From the NCBI GenBank assembly GCA_020160955.1, contig JAIUOX010000002.1:1-64000 (forward strand): a stretch of DNA of 64,000 bases, written 5' to 3'. A program made the position numbers and the translations under genes. Under the pieces are notes generated by a model. That model had not been told where the DNA came from, searched no databases, and worked only from the letters and a program-made list of their open reading frames with translations. Shown piece by piece: positions 7,999 to 17,422 of this stretch. The stretch comes from Pseudomonadota bacterium (GTDB lineage: Bacteria > Pseudomonadota > Alphaproteobacteria > Reyranellales > Reyranellaceae). The number at the start of each line of letters is the position of its first letter. Positions within the stretch are counted from its first letter, which is position 1.

Positions 7999-9472
7999 TC
8001 GCCCCAAGCGCCTGCACGGCGACATCGGCGCCCTGCGCGACGATCCCCTCGCCTACGTGATGTACGCCTTTCCGTGGGACGTGCCCGGCACGGCGCTTGC
8101 CGGCGAGGGCGGTCCCCAGCCGTGGCAGCGCGACATCCTCGAGCAGGTCGGCCAGGGGCTGATGTCGGCGCAGGAAGCGGTCCGCGTCGCGGTCGCGTCG
8201 GGCCACGGCATCGGCAAGTCGGCGCTGGTCTCGTGGCTGGTCCTGTGGGCGCTGTCGACGGTGCGCGACACCCGCGGCATCGTCACCGCCAACACCGAGG
8301 GACAGCTGCGGACCAAGACCTGGCCGGAACTGGCCAAGTGGTTCAACCTCTGCATCAACCGCCACTGGTTCACCTATTCGGCGACCTCGATCGCCTCGAC
8401 GCTGCCCGGCCACGACAAGACCTGGCGGGTCGATGCCATCACCTGGTCGGAGAACAACACCGAGGCGATCGCCGGCCTGCACAACAAGGGCCGGCGCGCC
8501 TTCGCGATCTTCGACGAGGCGTCGGCCATCCCCGACCCGGTCTGGGAAACCATCGAGGGCGCGCTGACCGATGCCCGCACCGACCTGTTCTGGTGCGTGT
8601 TCGGCAACCCGACACGCAACGCCGGCCGGTTCCGCGAGTGCTTCGCGGGCGGCCGCTTCGCCCACCGCTGGAACCCGCTGCAGGTCGACTCGCGCTCGGT
8701 CGAGATGACCAACAAGGCCCAGATCGACGAGTGGGTGCGCGACTACGGCGAGGACAGCGACTTCATCCGGGTCCGCGTCCGCGGCGTCTTCCCGCGGGCC
8801 GGCGCGCTGCAGTTCATCGACGGCGAGCGCGTCGACGCGGCGCGGCGGCGCGAACTGGTCACCGACGACGAGGCGCCGCTGGTCATGGGCGTCGACATCG
8901 CCCGCCAGGGCGGCGACCAGACGGTGATCCGCTTCCGGCGCGGCCTCGACGCCCGCTCGATCCCGGCCGTGAAGTTCCGCCTGCCCGACCTGATGCAGGT
9001 CGCGAGCCGCGTCCTCGAGCAGGTCGAGCTGTACCGGCCGGCCGCGATCTTCGTCGATGCCACCGGCATCGGCTGGGGCGTCGTCGACCGCCTCGCCCAG
9101 CTCGGCTGCGAGGGCCTGGTCGCGGTCGACTTCGGCGGCAAGGCCGACCGCGGCGACGGCGGCGACGCCAAGGCGCTCTACGCCAACAAGCGGTCCGAGA
9201 TGTGGGGCTTCCTGAAGGACTGGTGCCGCGCCGGCTGCCTGCCCGACGACCCCGATCTCGCCGCCGACCTCACCGGCGTCGAGTACGGCTACGACGCCGC
9301 CAACGCGCTGCGCCTCGAGCGCAAGCAGGACATGCGCCGGCGCGGGCTCGCCTCGCCCGACGACGGCGACGCGCTGGCGCTGACCTTCGCCTACCCCGTC
9401 GTGCCGCGGTCGGACTCCGACGACCTGCGGACCGAAGACCTCGTCCGGAGCCTCAAGCGGAGGGTTGTCTGA
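7982..9472 (+). CDS. terminase large subunit (packaging ATPase-nuclease)
   Basis: 496 residues. The N-terminal motor domain has Walker A SGHGIGKSAL with Lys79, and Walker B FAIFDEAS with Asp178 and Glu179. The C-terminal RNase H-like nuclease has the expected acids in GVDIARQGGD, FVDATGIGWG and SPDDGDALALTF. The enzyme pumps DNA into the prohead and cuts it. The ATG at 7982 lies inside the end of the small-subunit gene after a GAGAGGG site. The TGA overlaps the portal ATG (TGATG). The protein looks intact and full length. Confidence 0.95.
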   Translation: MLAAADRPKRLHGDIGALRDDPLAYVMYAFPWDVPGTALAGEGGPQPWQRDILEQVGQGLMSAQEAVRVAVASGHGIGKSALVSWLVLWALSTVRDTRGIVTANTEGQLRTKTWPELAKWFNLCINRHWFTYSATSIASTLPGHDKTWRVDAITWSENNTEAIAGLHNKGRRAFAIFDEASAIPDPVWETIEGALTDARTDLFWCVFGNPTRNAGRFRECFAGGRFAHRWNPLQVDSRSVEMTNKAQIDEWVRDYGEDSDFIRVRVRGVFPRAGALQFIDGERVDAARRRELVTDDEAPLVMGVDIARQGGDQTVIRFRRGLDARSIPAVKFRLPDLMQVASRVLEQVELYRPAAIFVDATGIGWGVVDRLAQLGCEGLVAVDFGGKADRGDGGDAKALYANKRSEMWGFLKDWCRAGCLPDDPDLAADLTGVEYGYDAANALRLERKQDMRRRGLASPDDGDALALTFAYPVVPRSDSDDLRTEDLVRSLKRRVV

Positions 9473-11481
9473 TGCCGCTCGACGACGAAACCCTGATCGC
9501 GCTGCTGCGCCGGGAGGAGGAGGCCGCCGCCGGCTACCAGTCCTCCGCGCTGGCCGCGATCCGCGAGGAGGCGCTCTCCTACTATGACCGTCAGCCCTAC
9601 GGCGACGAGCAGGAGGGCGCCTCCTCGGTGGTGACGTCGGAGTTCGCCGACGTCATCGAGTCGGTGATGCCGGGCCTGATGCGGGTCTTCACCGGCAGCG
9701 ACGACCTGTGCCGGTTCGCGCCGCTCGCGCCGGGGCAGGAACGCTGGGCGCAGGAGGCCAGCGAGTACGTGCCGCACGTGCTGATGCGGCAGAACGACGG
9801 GTTCCGCATCATCTCGGCGCTGCTCAAGGACGCCCTGATGTACCGCCTGGGCGGCGCCACCGTGGACCTCGAGGACGTCGAGGAACGCCGCGCGCTGCCG
9901 GTCAGCGGCCTGACGCAGGACGCGGTCGACCTGGTGGTCGCCGAGGCCCGCGGCGCCGGCCTCGCGGTCAGCCTCGAGCTCGCCGCCGATCCCGGCCTGC
10001 CGACCTTCAGCGGCACCATCCACACGGTCCGCCAGGCCAAGCGCGTCGTGGTCGAGAGCATCGCGCCCGAGGACATCCGCTTCAGCCCGTCGGCGCGCGA
10101 CGAGGACAAGGCCTCCTACCTCGGCTTCATCAAGCGCGTCACCGCCTCCGACCTCGTGAGGCTCGGCCTGGCGCCGGCGGACATCGACGGCCTCGCCAGC
10201 GGGCGCGAGATCACGCCGGAGGAAACCCAGCGCAACGAGGGCGCCCTCGTCGAGGCCGACCGCTCGGGCGACGACGACAGCGAACGGCCGCTCTGGCTGG
10301 TCGTGGCCTACGTCCGGGCGGATGACGACGGTGACGGCATCTCGGAGCGGCTGCGCGTGGTCTATGCCCATGGCGGCGGCGAATCCGGCCGCATCGTCGA
10401 GCGCGTCCCGTGGTCGGGACCGGCCTCGATCGCGCTGGCGACGCCGATCCTGATGCCGCACACCATCGTCGGCCGCTCTCTGTTCGACCAGACCCAGGAC
10501 CTGCAGCAGCTCGGCTCGGTGCTGACGCGCGGCCTGCTCGACAACCTCTACATCGTCAACCGGCCGCGGCCGGTGATCTCCGACCAGGTCAACCTCGACA
10601 GCCTGATCGACTGGGTGCCGGGCAGCCCGATCCGGCTGAAGGCCGGCGCGCGGCCGGGCGACAACCACGTGTCGTGGCTGCAGGTGCCCAACGTGACGCC
10701 GGCCGTGCTGGCGGCGCTCGAGCACCTCGCCACGGTGCGCGAGAACCGCACCGGGGTCAGCCGCTACAACCAGGGCCTCGACGCCGAGAGCCTGAACAAG
10801 ACGCTGGGCGGCCTCGACCGCATCATGTCGGCGGCGCAGCAGCGCCAGGACCTGGTCGCCCGCGTCTTCGCCGAGACCGCGATCAAGCGGCTCTACCGGC
10901 TGGTCTACCGGGCCATCCGGCGGGCCGCGACGGGCCCGGTCGCGTGGTGGACGGGCGCCGGCGGCGCCTTCGCCCACTGCGATCCCAGCCAGTGGCCGGA
11001 GGAACTCGAGCTGTCGGTCGACGTGGTCGGCATCGGCAACCGCGAGCAGGCGCTCGGCCATCTCTCGCTGATCGCGTCGCTGCAGGAGAAGCTGGTCGCG
11101 CTGCAGGGCGGGCGGACCGACGGTCCGTTCGTCACCGCCGAGAACATCGCCAACGGCGCGCGCAAGCTGACCGAGACGCTGGGCTACAAGACGCCCGGCC
11201 TGTTCTTCCAGCCCCCCGAGGCGGTCGCCGCGGCACCGCCCGCCGCCCCGCCCGCGCCACCGCCCGATCCGGCGCTGGCCGCCAGCCAGGCCCAGCTCGC
11301 GCTGCTGCAGCAGGCCGCGGCGGTCGACGCCCAGATCAAGCGCGACAAGGCCGAGGCCGATCTCGCGATCGCCCAGTTCAAGGCGCGGCAGTGGGCCGAG
11401 ATCGAGCGCTTCAAGGCCGGCCTGCGGGCCGAGCTCCGGGAAATCGACATCGTCACCAGGAAGGGAGCAACGCCGTCATGA
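9472..11481 (+). CDS. phage portal protein, podovirus type
   Basis: 669 residues, a size typical of P22/T7-type portals, which form the dodecameric DNA channel and seat the tail. Supporting segments are the N-terminal SSVVTSEFADVIESVMP helix, the tunnel-loop region around NRTGVSRYNQGLDAESLNKT, and a long basic/acidic helical C-terminus after a Pro/Ala-rich linker near residue 585. Position between the terminase and scaffold genes agrees. It starts in TGATG overlap with the terminase and ends in ATGA overlap with the next gene. Confidence 0.9.
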   Translation: MPLDDETLIALLRREEEAAAGYQSSALAAIREEALSYYDRQPYGDEQEGASSVVTSEFADVIESVMPGLMRVFTGSDDLCRFAPLAPGQERWAQEASEYVPHVLMRQNDGFRIISALLKDALMYRLGGATVDLEDVEERRALPVSGLTQDAVDLVVAEARGAGLAVSLELAADPGLPTFSGTIHTVRQAKRVVVESIAPEDIRFSPSARDEDKASYLGFIKRVTASDLVRLGLAPADIDGLASGREITPEETQRNEGALVEADRSGDDDSERPLWLVVAYVRADDDGDGISERLRVVYAHGGGESGRIVERVPWSGPASIALATPILMPHTIVGRSLFDQTQDLQQLGSVLTRGLLDNLYIVNRPRPVISDQVNLDSLIDWVPGSPIRLKAGARPGDNHVSWLQVPNVTPAVLAALEHLATVRENRTGVSRYNQGLDAESLNKTLGGLDRIMSAAQQRQDLVARVFAETAIKRLYRLVYRAIRRAATGPVAWWTGAGGAFAHCDPSQWPEELELSVDVVGIGNREQALGHLSLIASLQEKLVALQGGRTDGPFVTAENIANGARKLTETLGYKTPGLFFQPPEAVAAAPPAAPPAPPPDPALAASQAQLALLQQAAAVDAQIKRDKAEADLAIAQFKARQWAEIERFKAGLRAELREIDIVTRKGATPS

Positions 11482-11753
11482 ACGACGAACGGCAGCAGAA
11501 ATACCGCCGCGCCCGCGAGGTGCTGGCCGACGCGGGATGGTTGTTCGACGACTTCGTCAACGCCGAGATGCGCCGGGTGCTGACCAGCGACCCCGACGAC
11601 ATGACCACGCGCGAGCTCGCCTACAACCGCGCCCGGGTCGCCACCGAGGTCAAGGCTGGCCTCGCCGGCCTGGTCGAGGAGTACGAGGCCGACCTGCAGC
11701 TCAAGGAACGCCGCGATCACCTGAAGGAGAGCCTGCATGCCCGTCGCACCTGA
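11478..11753 (+). CDS. small helical phage protein between portal and scaffold
   Basis: 91 residues, MNDERQQKYRRAREV onward, starting in an ATGA overlap with the portal stop. It is highly charged and helical with no membrane segment. Its last 17 bases overlap the scaffold gene. Short helical proteins occur at this place in many podovirus-like prophages. I do not recognise a function. Confidence 0.75.
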   Translation: MNDERQQKYRRAREVLADAGWLFDDFVNAEMRRVLTSDPDDMTTRELAYNRARVATEVKAGLAGLVEEYEADLQLKERRDHLKESLHARRT

Positions 11754-12765
11754 AGCCGTGCCGTCCGTTCCCGTCGACGAGGCCGTCGACATCGCCGGGG
11801 CCGCCGCCCTGCTGGACGACGAGCGGGCCCGCCACGCGCCCGACATCGACGACGCCGATGCCGATGCGCCGGCCGAGGCCGAGGCGGACACCGCACCGGA
11901 AGCCACGGCGGACGAGACCGGGCCGGACGAGGCCGGGCCGGACGGGGCCGCGTCCGACGACGGCCCGCCCGACTTCTGGAGCGCCGACGACAAGGCGGCG
12001 TGGCGCGAGGTGCCGGAGCCCTTGCGGCCGGTGCTGCGCAAGTACGAGCAACAGCGCATCGCCTTCGTGAACGAGAAGGTGCGCGAGGCCGCCCGGGCCC
12101 GCGAGGAAGCCGCGCAGATCGTCGAGGTCGCCGCGTCGAAGGCCGAGCAGGCCGCGACGTGGTGGGCCGAGAACGGGCCGGCCTTCCAGAAGGCCTTCGC
12201 CGACAAGTGGGCCGGCGTCGACTGGCACCGGCTGGCCGGCGAAAACCCGTCGGAATGGGCGCGGCTGAAGCAGCAGCGCGACGACGAGGCGGCGATGCTG
12301 CACGAGGCCAACCGTCGCGGCGAGGCCGATCGCGAGGTCGCGCGCGCTCGCGCCCACCATGTCCTGCACCAGGCCCGCCAGGCCGAGCACGCGAAGCTGA
12401 GGGACCGTCATCCCGAGTGGTTCGGCGACGACAAGGCGACCGAGACCTATCGCGACCTCGGGCGCTTCCTGCTCGACAAGGGCATCGCGCCCGATCGCAT
12501 CAACGCCATCCACGAAGCGCCGATCATCGAGCTCGCGCTCGCGGCGATGCGCTTCGAGAAGGCCCAGAAGCAGGCTTCGACCGCCGCCCGGTCGGCGGCG
12601 CATTCGACCGCGCGGACGACACCGACCCGCATCGCTCCCGGACCGGCCGGACGCGCCGGCAACCGGGCCACCGATTCGGCCCGGCAAGTCGGGGAGCGGT
12701 TCAGGCAGGGCGGAGGCGCCTCGATCGCGGACGCGGCCGAGCTCATCCGCCTGTCCGGTCTCTGA
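11737..12765 (+). CDS. scaffolding-like virion assembly protein
   Basis: 342 residues. The first 80 are very acidic and Ala/Pro-rich low complexity. A long Ala/Glu/Arg helical region with coiled-coil character follows (about 100-200), and the tail is basic and Ser/Thr/Arg-rich with GRAGNRATDSAR. It sits directly before the coat gene. Acidic N-terminus, helical centre and basic C-terminal coat-binding helix are the hallmarks of capsid scaffolds, which guide coat assembly and then leave. Family membership is inferred from layout, not a named motif. Confidence 0.75.
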   Translation: MPVAPEAVPSVPVDEAVDIAGAAALLDDERARHAPDIDDADADAPAEAEADTAPEATADETGPDEAGPDGAASDDGPPDFWSADDKAAWREVPEPLRPVLRKYEQQRIAFVNEKVREAARAREEAAQIVEVAASKAEQAATWWAENGPAFQKAFADKWAGVDWHRLAGENPSEWARLKQQRDDEAAMLHEANRRGEADREVARARAHHVLHQARQAEHAKLRDRHPEWFGDDKATETYRDLGRFLLDKGIAPDRINAIHEAPIIELALAAMRFEKAQKQASTAARSAAHSTARTTPTRIAPGPAGRAGNRATDSARQVGERFRQGGGASIADAAELIRLSGL

Positions 12766-12792
12766 CCGTCAACATCCCACCAGGAGAAGCAG

Positions 12793-13743
12793 ATGGCTGC
12801 ACCGACCAACACCTTCCTCAGCAGCAACGCCGTGGGCAACCGCGAGTCGCTGCACGGCATCATCACCATCCTCAACAAGGACGAGACGCCGTTCATCAGC
12901 GCGATCGGCTCGGGCGATGCCGACGCCACCTACGAGGAGTGGCAGCTCGACGCGCTCGGCAACGCCGACACGACGAACTCGAACCTCGAGGGCGACGACA
13001 CGACCGCCGCCGCCGTGGCGCCGACCGTGCGCGTCGGCAACCGCACGCAGATCCTCAAGAAGACCTTCACCATCTCCAACACGCAGGAAGCGGTGAAGCG
13101 GGCCGGCCGCGACAGCGAGATCAGCTACCAGACCGCGCTGGCCGGGCGGCGCATCAAGATGGATCTCGAGGCGATCTGCTGCCAGAACCAGGCCTCGGCC
13201 GCGCAGGCCGGCGCCGTGCCGCGCAAGCTGGGCGGCATCGAGTCGTGGCTGGTCAGCAACGTCTCGCGCGGCACCGGCGGCGTCTCGGGCGGCTTCGCGG
13301 CGGGCAACACCGTCGCGCCGACCGACGGCGCCACGCGCGCCTCGAGCGAGGCGTTGCTGAAGGGCGTGATCCGCTCGGCCTGGACGGCTGGCGGCAAGCC
13401 GACGGTCCTGCTGATGGGCGCCGCCCAGAAGCAGGCCTTCTCGGGCTTCACCGGCATCGCCACCCAGTACCAGGAGCCCAAGGGCAAGGCCGCGACCGTG
13501 ATCGGCGCCGTCGACCGCTACGTCTCCGACTTCGGCACCTTCAACGCCATCGCCAGCCGCTTCGTGCGCGGCCGCGAGATCGAGGTCATCGATCCCTCGC
13601 TGTGGCGCCTGCTGTGGCTGCGCCGCTGGAAGAAGGAGGAGCTCGCCCGCACCGGCGACGCCCGCAAGTTCCACGTGATCGGCGAGGTCACGCTGGAGAG
13701 CCGCAACGAGGGCGGCAGCGGCATCGTCGCCGATCTCACCTGA
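12793..13743 (+). CDS. major capsid protein, SU10/DUF5309-like
   Basis: 316 residues, 27 bases after the scaffold gene with an AGGAGAAG ribosome site suited to high expression. Characteristic segments are LHGIITILNKDETPFISAIG near the N-terminus, a helical centre with the QTALAGRRIKMDLEAICCQNQ stretch, and a C-terminal beta region. These match the coat family of phage SU10 and relatives. No maturation protease is fused or encoded nearby, as expected for coats that assemble on a separate scaffold. Confidence 0.85.
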   Translation: MAAPTNTFLSSNAVGNRESLHGIITILNKDETPFISAIGSGDADATYEEWQLDALGNADTTNSNLEGDDTTAAAVAPTVRVGNRTQILKKTFTISNTQEAVKRAGRDSEISYQTALAGRRIKMDLEAICCQNQASAAQAGAVPRKLGGIESWLVSNVSRGTGGVSGGFAAGNTVAPTDGATRASSEALLKGVIRSAWTAGGKPTVLLMGAAQKQAFSGFTGIATQYQEPKGKAATVIGAVDRYVSDFGTFNAIASRFVRGREIEVIDPSLWRLLWLRRWKKEELARTGDARKFHVIGEVTLESRNEGGSGIVADLT

Positions 13744-13802
13744 CGTCGGTCCCGGCGGGGGAGATCCGTCTCCCCCGCCTTCCCGCTCCACCGGAGGAAG
13801 AC

Positions 13803-14024
13803 ATGGCAAGGAAGCCCAGCACCGTCGGCATCGTGATCACCGCGCCCCACCTCTACCTGCCGCTCGACGAGCAGGGCAATGGAAGCGCCGGGTGGCGGGA
13901 CGCGCCGGACACGGTTCGCGTCGAGAAGCGCACCCGTCTCGAGGCCCCCGCCGACCTCGCGCAGTTCCTGTCCGACCGCGACCAGGCGGAGATCCTCGCG
14001 GCGCCGGCCGAGGCGGGCGCCTGA
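13803..14024 (+). CDS. small phage protein after the coat gene
   Basis: 73 residues, MARKPSTVGIVITAPHL onward, with a GGAGGAAG ribosome site. It has a short beta-rich N-terminal half and an acidic helical C-terminus. Its TGA overlaps the next ATG. Small proteins here may be head-decoration or completion factors; I do not recognise this one. Confidence 0.75.
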   Translation: MARKPSTVGIVITAPHLYLPLDEQGNGSAGWRDAPDTVRVEKRTRLEAPADLAQFLSDRDQAEILAAPAEAGA

Positions 14025-14347
14025 TGACCCAGCGGCTGCTCGGCTTCGATCCGGCGACCGGCCTCGCGCAATGGTGGCTCGAGGACGGCGAGGGCGCCTG
14101 GGCGCAGAAGTCGTCGCAGGTGGTCGAGCCGCTGCTCGACCTCAACCGCGAGGCCGCCAACCACTGCGATCCCTACAACGCGGCGCGCGACGTGCGCATG
14201 GTGGCGCGCATCCCGCTGATCGTCATCGCCAAGTGGCGCAACGAACTGGGCGTCGACTACTGGAACCCCGATCACCAGGACAAGGTCGACGCCCTGCTGA
14301 ACGATCCCGACTGGCGCTGGCTGCGCACCGACGGAGGGCAGGTCTGA
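14024..14347 (+). CDS. small phage structural-region protein
   Basis: 107 residues, MTQRLLGFDPATGLAQWW onward. Segments such as YNAARDVRMVARIPLIVIAKWRNELGVDYWN are typical of a conserved small protein seen next to podovirus head genes. It is linked by TGATG overlaps on both sides, so translation is coupled. Function unknown. Confidence 0.78.
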   Translation: MTQRLLGFDPATGLAQWWLEDGEGAWAQKSSQVVEPLLDLNREAANHCDPYNAARDVRMVARIPLIVIAKWRNELGVDYWNPDHQDKVDALLNDPDWRWLRTDGGQV

Positions 14348-15015
14348 TGGCGGCACAGATCACGAGCTACGCGGGCCTCAAGGCCGGCGTGCTGGCCTGG
14401 CTGGCGCGGCCCGGCGACACGCTGCTCGACGGCCGGTTCGACGACTTCCTGCTGAACTGCGAGCGCCGCATGTACTATGGCGCCGCCACCGAGACGCCGG
14501 ACCACCCGCTGCGCTCCGACCCGCTGCGCGTGCCCGAGATGGAAGCGGTCGACCACGCCTTCGCCCTGCCCTCCGGCACGGTGGCGCAGCCGCCCGACTT
14601 CCTCGAGCTGATCGGCGCGCAACTCAACGCGCCGAGCCGGCCGCTGCAGATCGTCAGCCAGCGCACGCTCGACGGCTACGGCGCGCGCAGCGTCGGCGGC
14701 ACGCGGCTGATCGCGGTGTCGGGCACGGCCTTCCGCCTGCTCGACGCGCCGGCCGGCGGCACCGCCACGCTGCGCTACTACCGCCGGCTGGGGACGCCGG
14801 AAGGCGCCAGCGTCAACGCCATCCTCGCCGCCTACCCCGACGTCTACCTCTACGGCTGCCTGACCGAGGCGGCGATCTTCACGCAGGGCGAGGCCGAGGC
14901 ACAGCGCTACCTGTCGCTGTACAACGCCTCGGTCGCCGGACTGAACGCGCGGACGCAACGCATCACGGCGTCGGCGGTGCCGGTCATCCGGCTGCGCGCG
15001 GGCATGCTGCCATGA
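14347..15015 (+). CDS. head-tail adaptor-like protein
   Basis: 222 residues, alpha-helical at both ends with a beta-rich middle. The N-terminal helix LLNCERRMYYGAATETPDHPLR, a central beta region (LPSGTVAQPPDFLEL) and the C-terminal stretch YPDVYLYGCLTEAAIFTQGEAEAQRYLSLYNAS resemble podovirus adaptor/gateway proteins that bind the portal ring and extend the connector. Position after coat and before the gp10-like protein fits. It overlaps its neighbours by 1 and 4 bases. Confidence 0.7.
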   Translation: MAAQITSYAGLKAGVLAWLARPGDTLLDGRFDDFLLNCERRMYYGAATETPDHPLRSDPLRVPEMEAVDHAFALPSGTVAQPPDFLELIGAQLNAPSRPLQIVSQRTLDGYGARSVGGTRLIAVSGTAFRLLDAPAGGTATLRYYRRLGTPEGASVNAILAAYPDVYLYGCLTEAAIFTQGEAEAQRYLSLYNASVAGLNARTQRITASAVPVIRLRAGMLP

Positions 15016-15962
15016 GCGACCCGATGGACTTCCTGACGGGCCGCGCCATGACGTATGGCTACGACGCCAACACGGCGCCGGCCGGCATGCGCGATGTATA
15101 CGCAGCCTTGGCCCGCAACCCTGGCACCTGGTACGGCGACTTCCTGCCTATTGCGGTCGATCCCGATCGGTCATGGCGGCTGGCGATGCCGAACATGATG
15201 CGCGAGGGCTTGTTGGGCGTCGCCGATCTCCTGTCGGGCACGGAAACCGGCGAAGTCACGGCGCGCGGCGCCAGCGCGTTGCTGACGGGCGGCTTCACCG
15301 GCGGCCGCGCATTGGCGCCGCGCGGCGCCGTGGCGACCGGCGGTGCGCGTTCAGCGCTGCCCATGGATGTCGCCAGCCGGGATGCGAGGGCGGAAGCGCT
15401 TGGCTTCCGACGCCTACCGACGACCTACCACGGTACGGTCGACGACATCCGGGAGTTCCTCAGAAATCCACCCGCCCGGACAACCTTTGGGGAGGCAGCC
15501 AAGGCAGCAGCGGTATGGACGGCGGAAAACGCTGCTCTTGCAGGCGAGTTTGCGGCAATGGCGAGCCAGGCACGGGGGGGCGCAACGGGTAGTGGTCAAA
15601 GTATCCTGCCACTTTGGGCTCGGGCTGACCGTGTGGCGAACCTTCGTCTTGATGGGCTGGAGAAGGATCGGGAGATAGCGGCGACTTTGCGTCAGGCATG
15701 GGATGACGGTTTCGATGCTGTGAAGATGTTCAACCATACATCGCCCGGTGGCCTGAAGCACCAGACGATCTGGGCCTTCAGGGAGCCGAACCAGCTTCGC
15801 TCTCCCTTCGCGGCCTTCGACCCGGCCAAGCGCGACAGCGCCGATCTATTGGCCAGCGTGGCAGTTCCGTCACTGGTCGTGCCGGGTTTCGACGTACCGG
15901 TGGAGCAGCCGAAGCAGCCCGTGGGTCTTCGCGTCCCCCTGCCGCCGGACGAGGTGTACTGA
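15012..15962 (+). CDS. phage protein with ADP-ribosyltransferase-like (ART-PolyVal-type) C-terminus
   Basis: 316 residues. The C-terminal half has YHGTVDDIREF (H of an H-Y-E type site), TAENAALAGEFA, a WDDGFDAVKMFNH segment and the ending FREPNQLRSPFAAFDPAKRD. These together are the pattern of ART-PolyVal-type ADP-ribosyltransferase-like domains carried by phages; they would transfer ADP-ribose from NAD, possibly after injection with DNA. The N-terminal 110 residues are unassigned. Codon use between about 15,050 and 15,850 is clearly looser and richer in A/T at third positions than the genes on both sides, so this gene was probably acquired later. Catalytic activity is not proven. Confidence 0.7.
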   Translation: MSDPMDFLTGRAMTYGYDANTAPAGMRDVYAALARNPGTWYGDFLPIAVDPDRSWRLAMPNMMREGLLGVADLLSGTETGEVTARGASALLTGGFTGGRALAPRGAVATGGARSALPMDVASRDARAEALGFRRLPTTYHGTVDDIREFLRNPPARTTFGEAAKAAAVWTAENAALAGEFAAMASQARGGATGSGQSILPLWARADRVANLRLDGLEKDREIAATLRQAWDDGFDAVKMFNHTSPGGLKHQTIWAFREPNQLRSPFAAFDPAKRDSADLLASVAVPSLVVPGFDVPVEQPKQPVGLRVPLPPDEVY

Positions 15963-17422
15963 TGGCCGCAATTCCGTTCGCCGAGTGGCGCCCCGACATG
16001 CCGGCGCTGGGCCCGTGGGCCCGCGAGGCCCGCAATGTCGTCCCTGCCGAGGAAAGCTACCGGCCGCTGAACGCGCTGGCCGGCACCTCGGCGCCGTTGC
16101 CGCAGGCCGCCCAGGGCGCGGCGTGGTTCCGCGGCAGCGACGGCGGCACCCGGATGTTCGCCGGCGACGCCAGCCGGCTCTACCGGCTGTCGGGCACGGA
16201 CTGGAACGACGTGTCGCGCAGCGCCGGCGGCCCCTACGCGCCGGGCGCGGATCACCAGTGGCGCTTCGGCCAGTTCGGCGCGCTCGCGCTGGCGGTCAAC
16301 GGCGTCGATGTCCCGCAGAAGTTCGACCTCGGTGTCGGCGCGCGCTGGACCGCCCTGGAAGGCGCGCCGCCGGTCGCGACCTACCTCGCCACGGTCCGCG
16401 ACTTCGTGGTGCTCGGCAAGATCGGCAACACGCCGCAGCGCATCCAGTGGTCGGGCTTCAACAATGCCGAGACCTGGGGCAGCGCGCTGTCCACCCAGGC
16501 CGACCTGCAGGACCTGCCGGACGGCGGCACCGTCACCGGCCTGGTCGGCGGCGAGTACGGCCTGGTGTTCCAGGAGACCAGCGTGCGGCGCATGACCTAC
16601 GAGGGGCCGCCGGTCGTCTTCCGCATCGACAAGATCGCCAACGATATCGGCGCCAGCGTGCCGGGCAGCGTCGCGGGCGTGCTCGACCTCGCCTTCTTCC
16701 TGCACAAGTCGGGCTTCTACATGGTCCAGGGCGGCCAGTCCGTCGTGCCGATCGGCCGCGGCAAGGTCGACCGCACCTTCTGGGCCGACTTCGACGAGCT
16801 GCACCAGTTCCGCTGCTCGTCGGCGATCGATCCGGTGCGCGGCCTCTATGTCTTCGCCTATCCCGGCGCCGGCTCGACCGGCCGGCCGAACCGGCTGCTG
16901 ATCTACAACTGGCGGGCCGAGCGCTGGAGCCGCGCCGAGCTGCCGTGCGAACTGGTGTTCGGCGGCGCCAGCCAGGACGCCCGCACGCTCGAGCAGCTCG
17001 ATTCCTTCGGCGCGCTGCAGGGCCTGCCCTACTCGCTCGACTCGTCATACTGGATCGGAACGCTGTCGCTCCTGCTGTTCGGCTTCGACACCGATCACCG
17101 CAGCGGGTCGTTCTCGGGCGGGGCGCTGGAGGCCACGCTGGAAACCGGCGAGTTCAACCCGGGCGCCGGCAACCGCTCGGTGATCCGCGGCCTGCGGCCG
17201 CTGATCGACGGCGACCCCGCGGCACTCCAGCTCGGCGCGCGCGAGACGCAGCGGGACACCGTGGCGTACGGCCCGCCGGTCGGCGTGACCGCGGCCGGCC
17301 TGTCGCCGGTTTACGGCTCCGGCCGCTACTTCCGGGTACGCGCCACGATCCCGGCGGCCTCGACCTGGTCGAACGCGCAGGGAATCGACGATATCGATGT
17401 CCGACCGGCGGGTGCGCAATGA
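15962..17422 (+). CDS. gp10-like packaged-DNA stabilisation / tail hub protein
   Basis: 486 residues, almost entirely beta strand by composition, with repeated blade-like units such as ADHQWRFGQFGALALAVNGVDVPQKFDL, VRDFVVLGKIGN and YGLVFQETSVRRMTYEG. This matches the beta-propeller head-completion protein of P22-like phages (gp10), which plugs the portal after packaging and binds tailspike. The start overlaps the preceding TGA (TGATG) and the end overlaps the following gene by four bases. Size is close to that of P22 gp10. Confidence 0.75.
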   Translation: MAAIPFAEWRPDMPALGPWAREARNVVPAEESYRPLNALAGTSAPLPQAAQGAAWFRGSDGGTRMFAGDASRLYRLSGTDWNDVSRSAGGPYAPGADHQWRFGQFGALALAVNGVDVPQKFDLGVGARWTALEGAPPVATYLATVRDFVVLGKIGNTPQRIQWSGFNNAETWGSALSTQADLQDLPDGGTVTGLVGGEYGLVFQETSVRRMTYEGPPVVFRIDKIANDIGASVPGSVAGVLDLAFFLHKSGFYMVQGGQSVVPIGRGKVDRTFWADFDELHQFRCSSAIDPVRGLYVFAYPGAGSTGRPNRLLIYNWRAERWSRAELPCELVFGGASQDARTLEQLDSFGALQGLPYSLDSSYWIGTLSLLLFGFDTDHRSGSFSGGALEATLETGEFNPGAGNRSVIRGLRPLIDGDPAALQLGARETQRDTVAYGPPVGVTAAGLSPVYGSGRYFRVRATIPAASTWSNAQGIDDIDVRPAGAQ

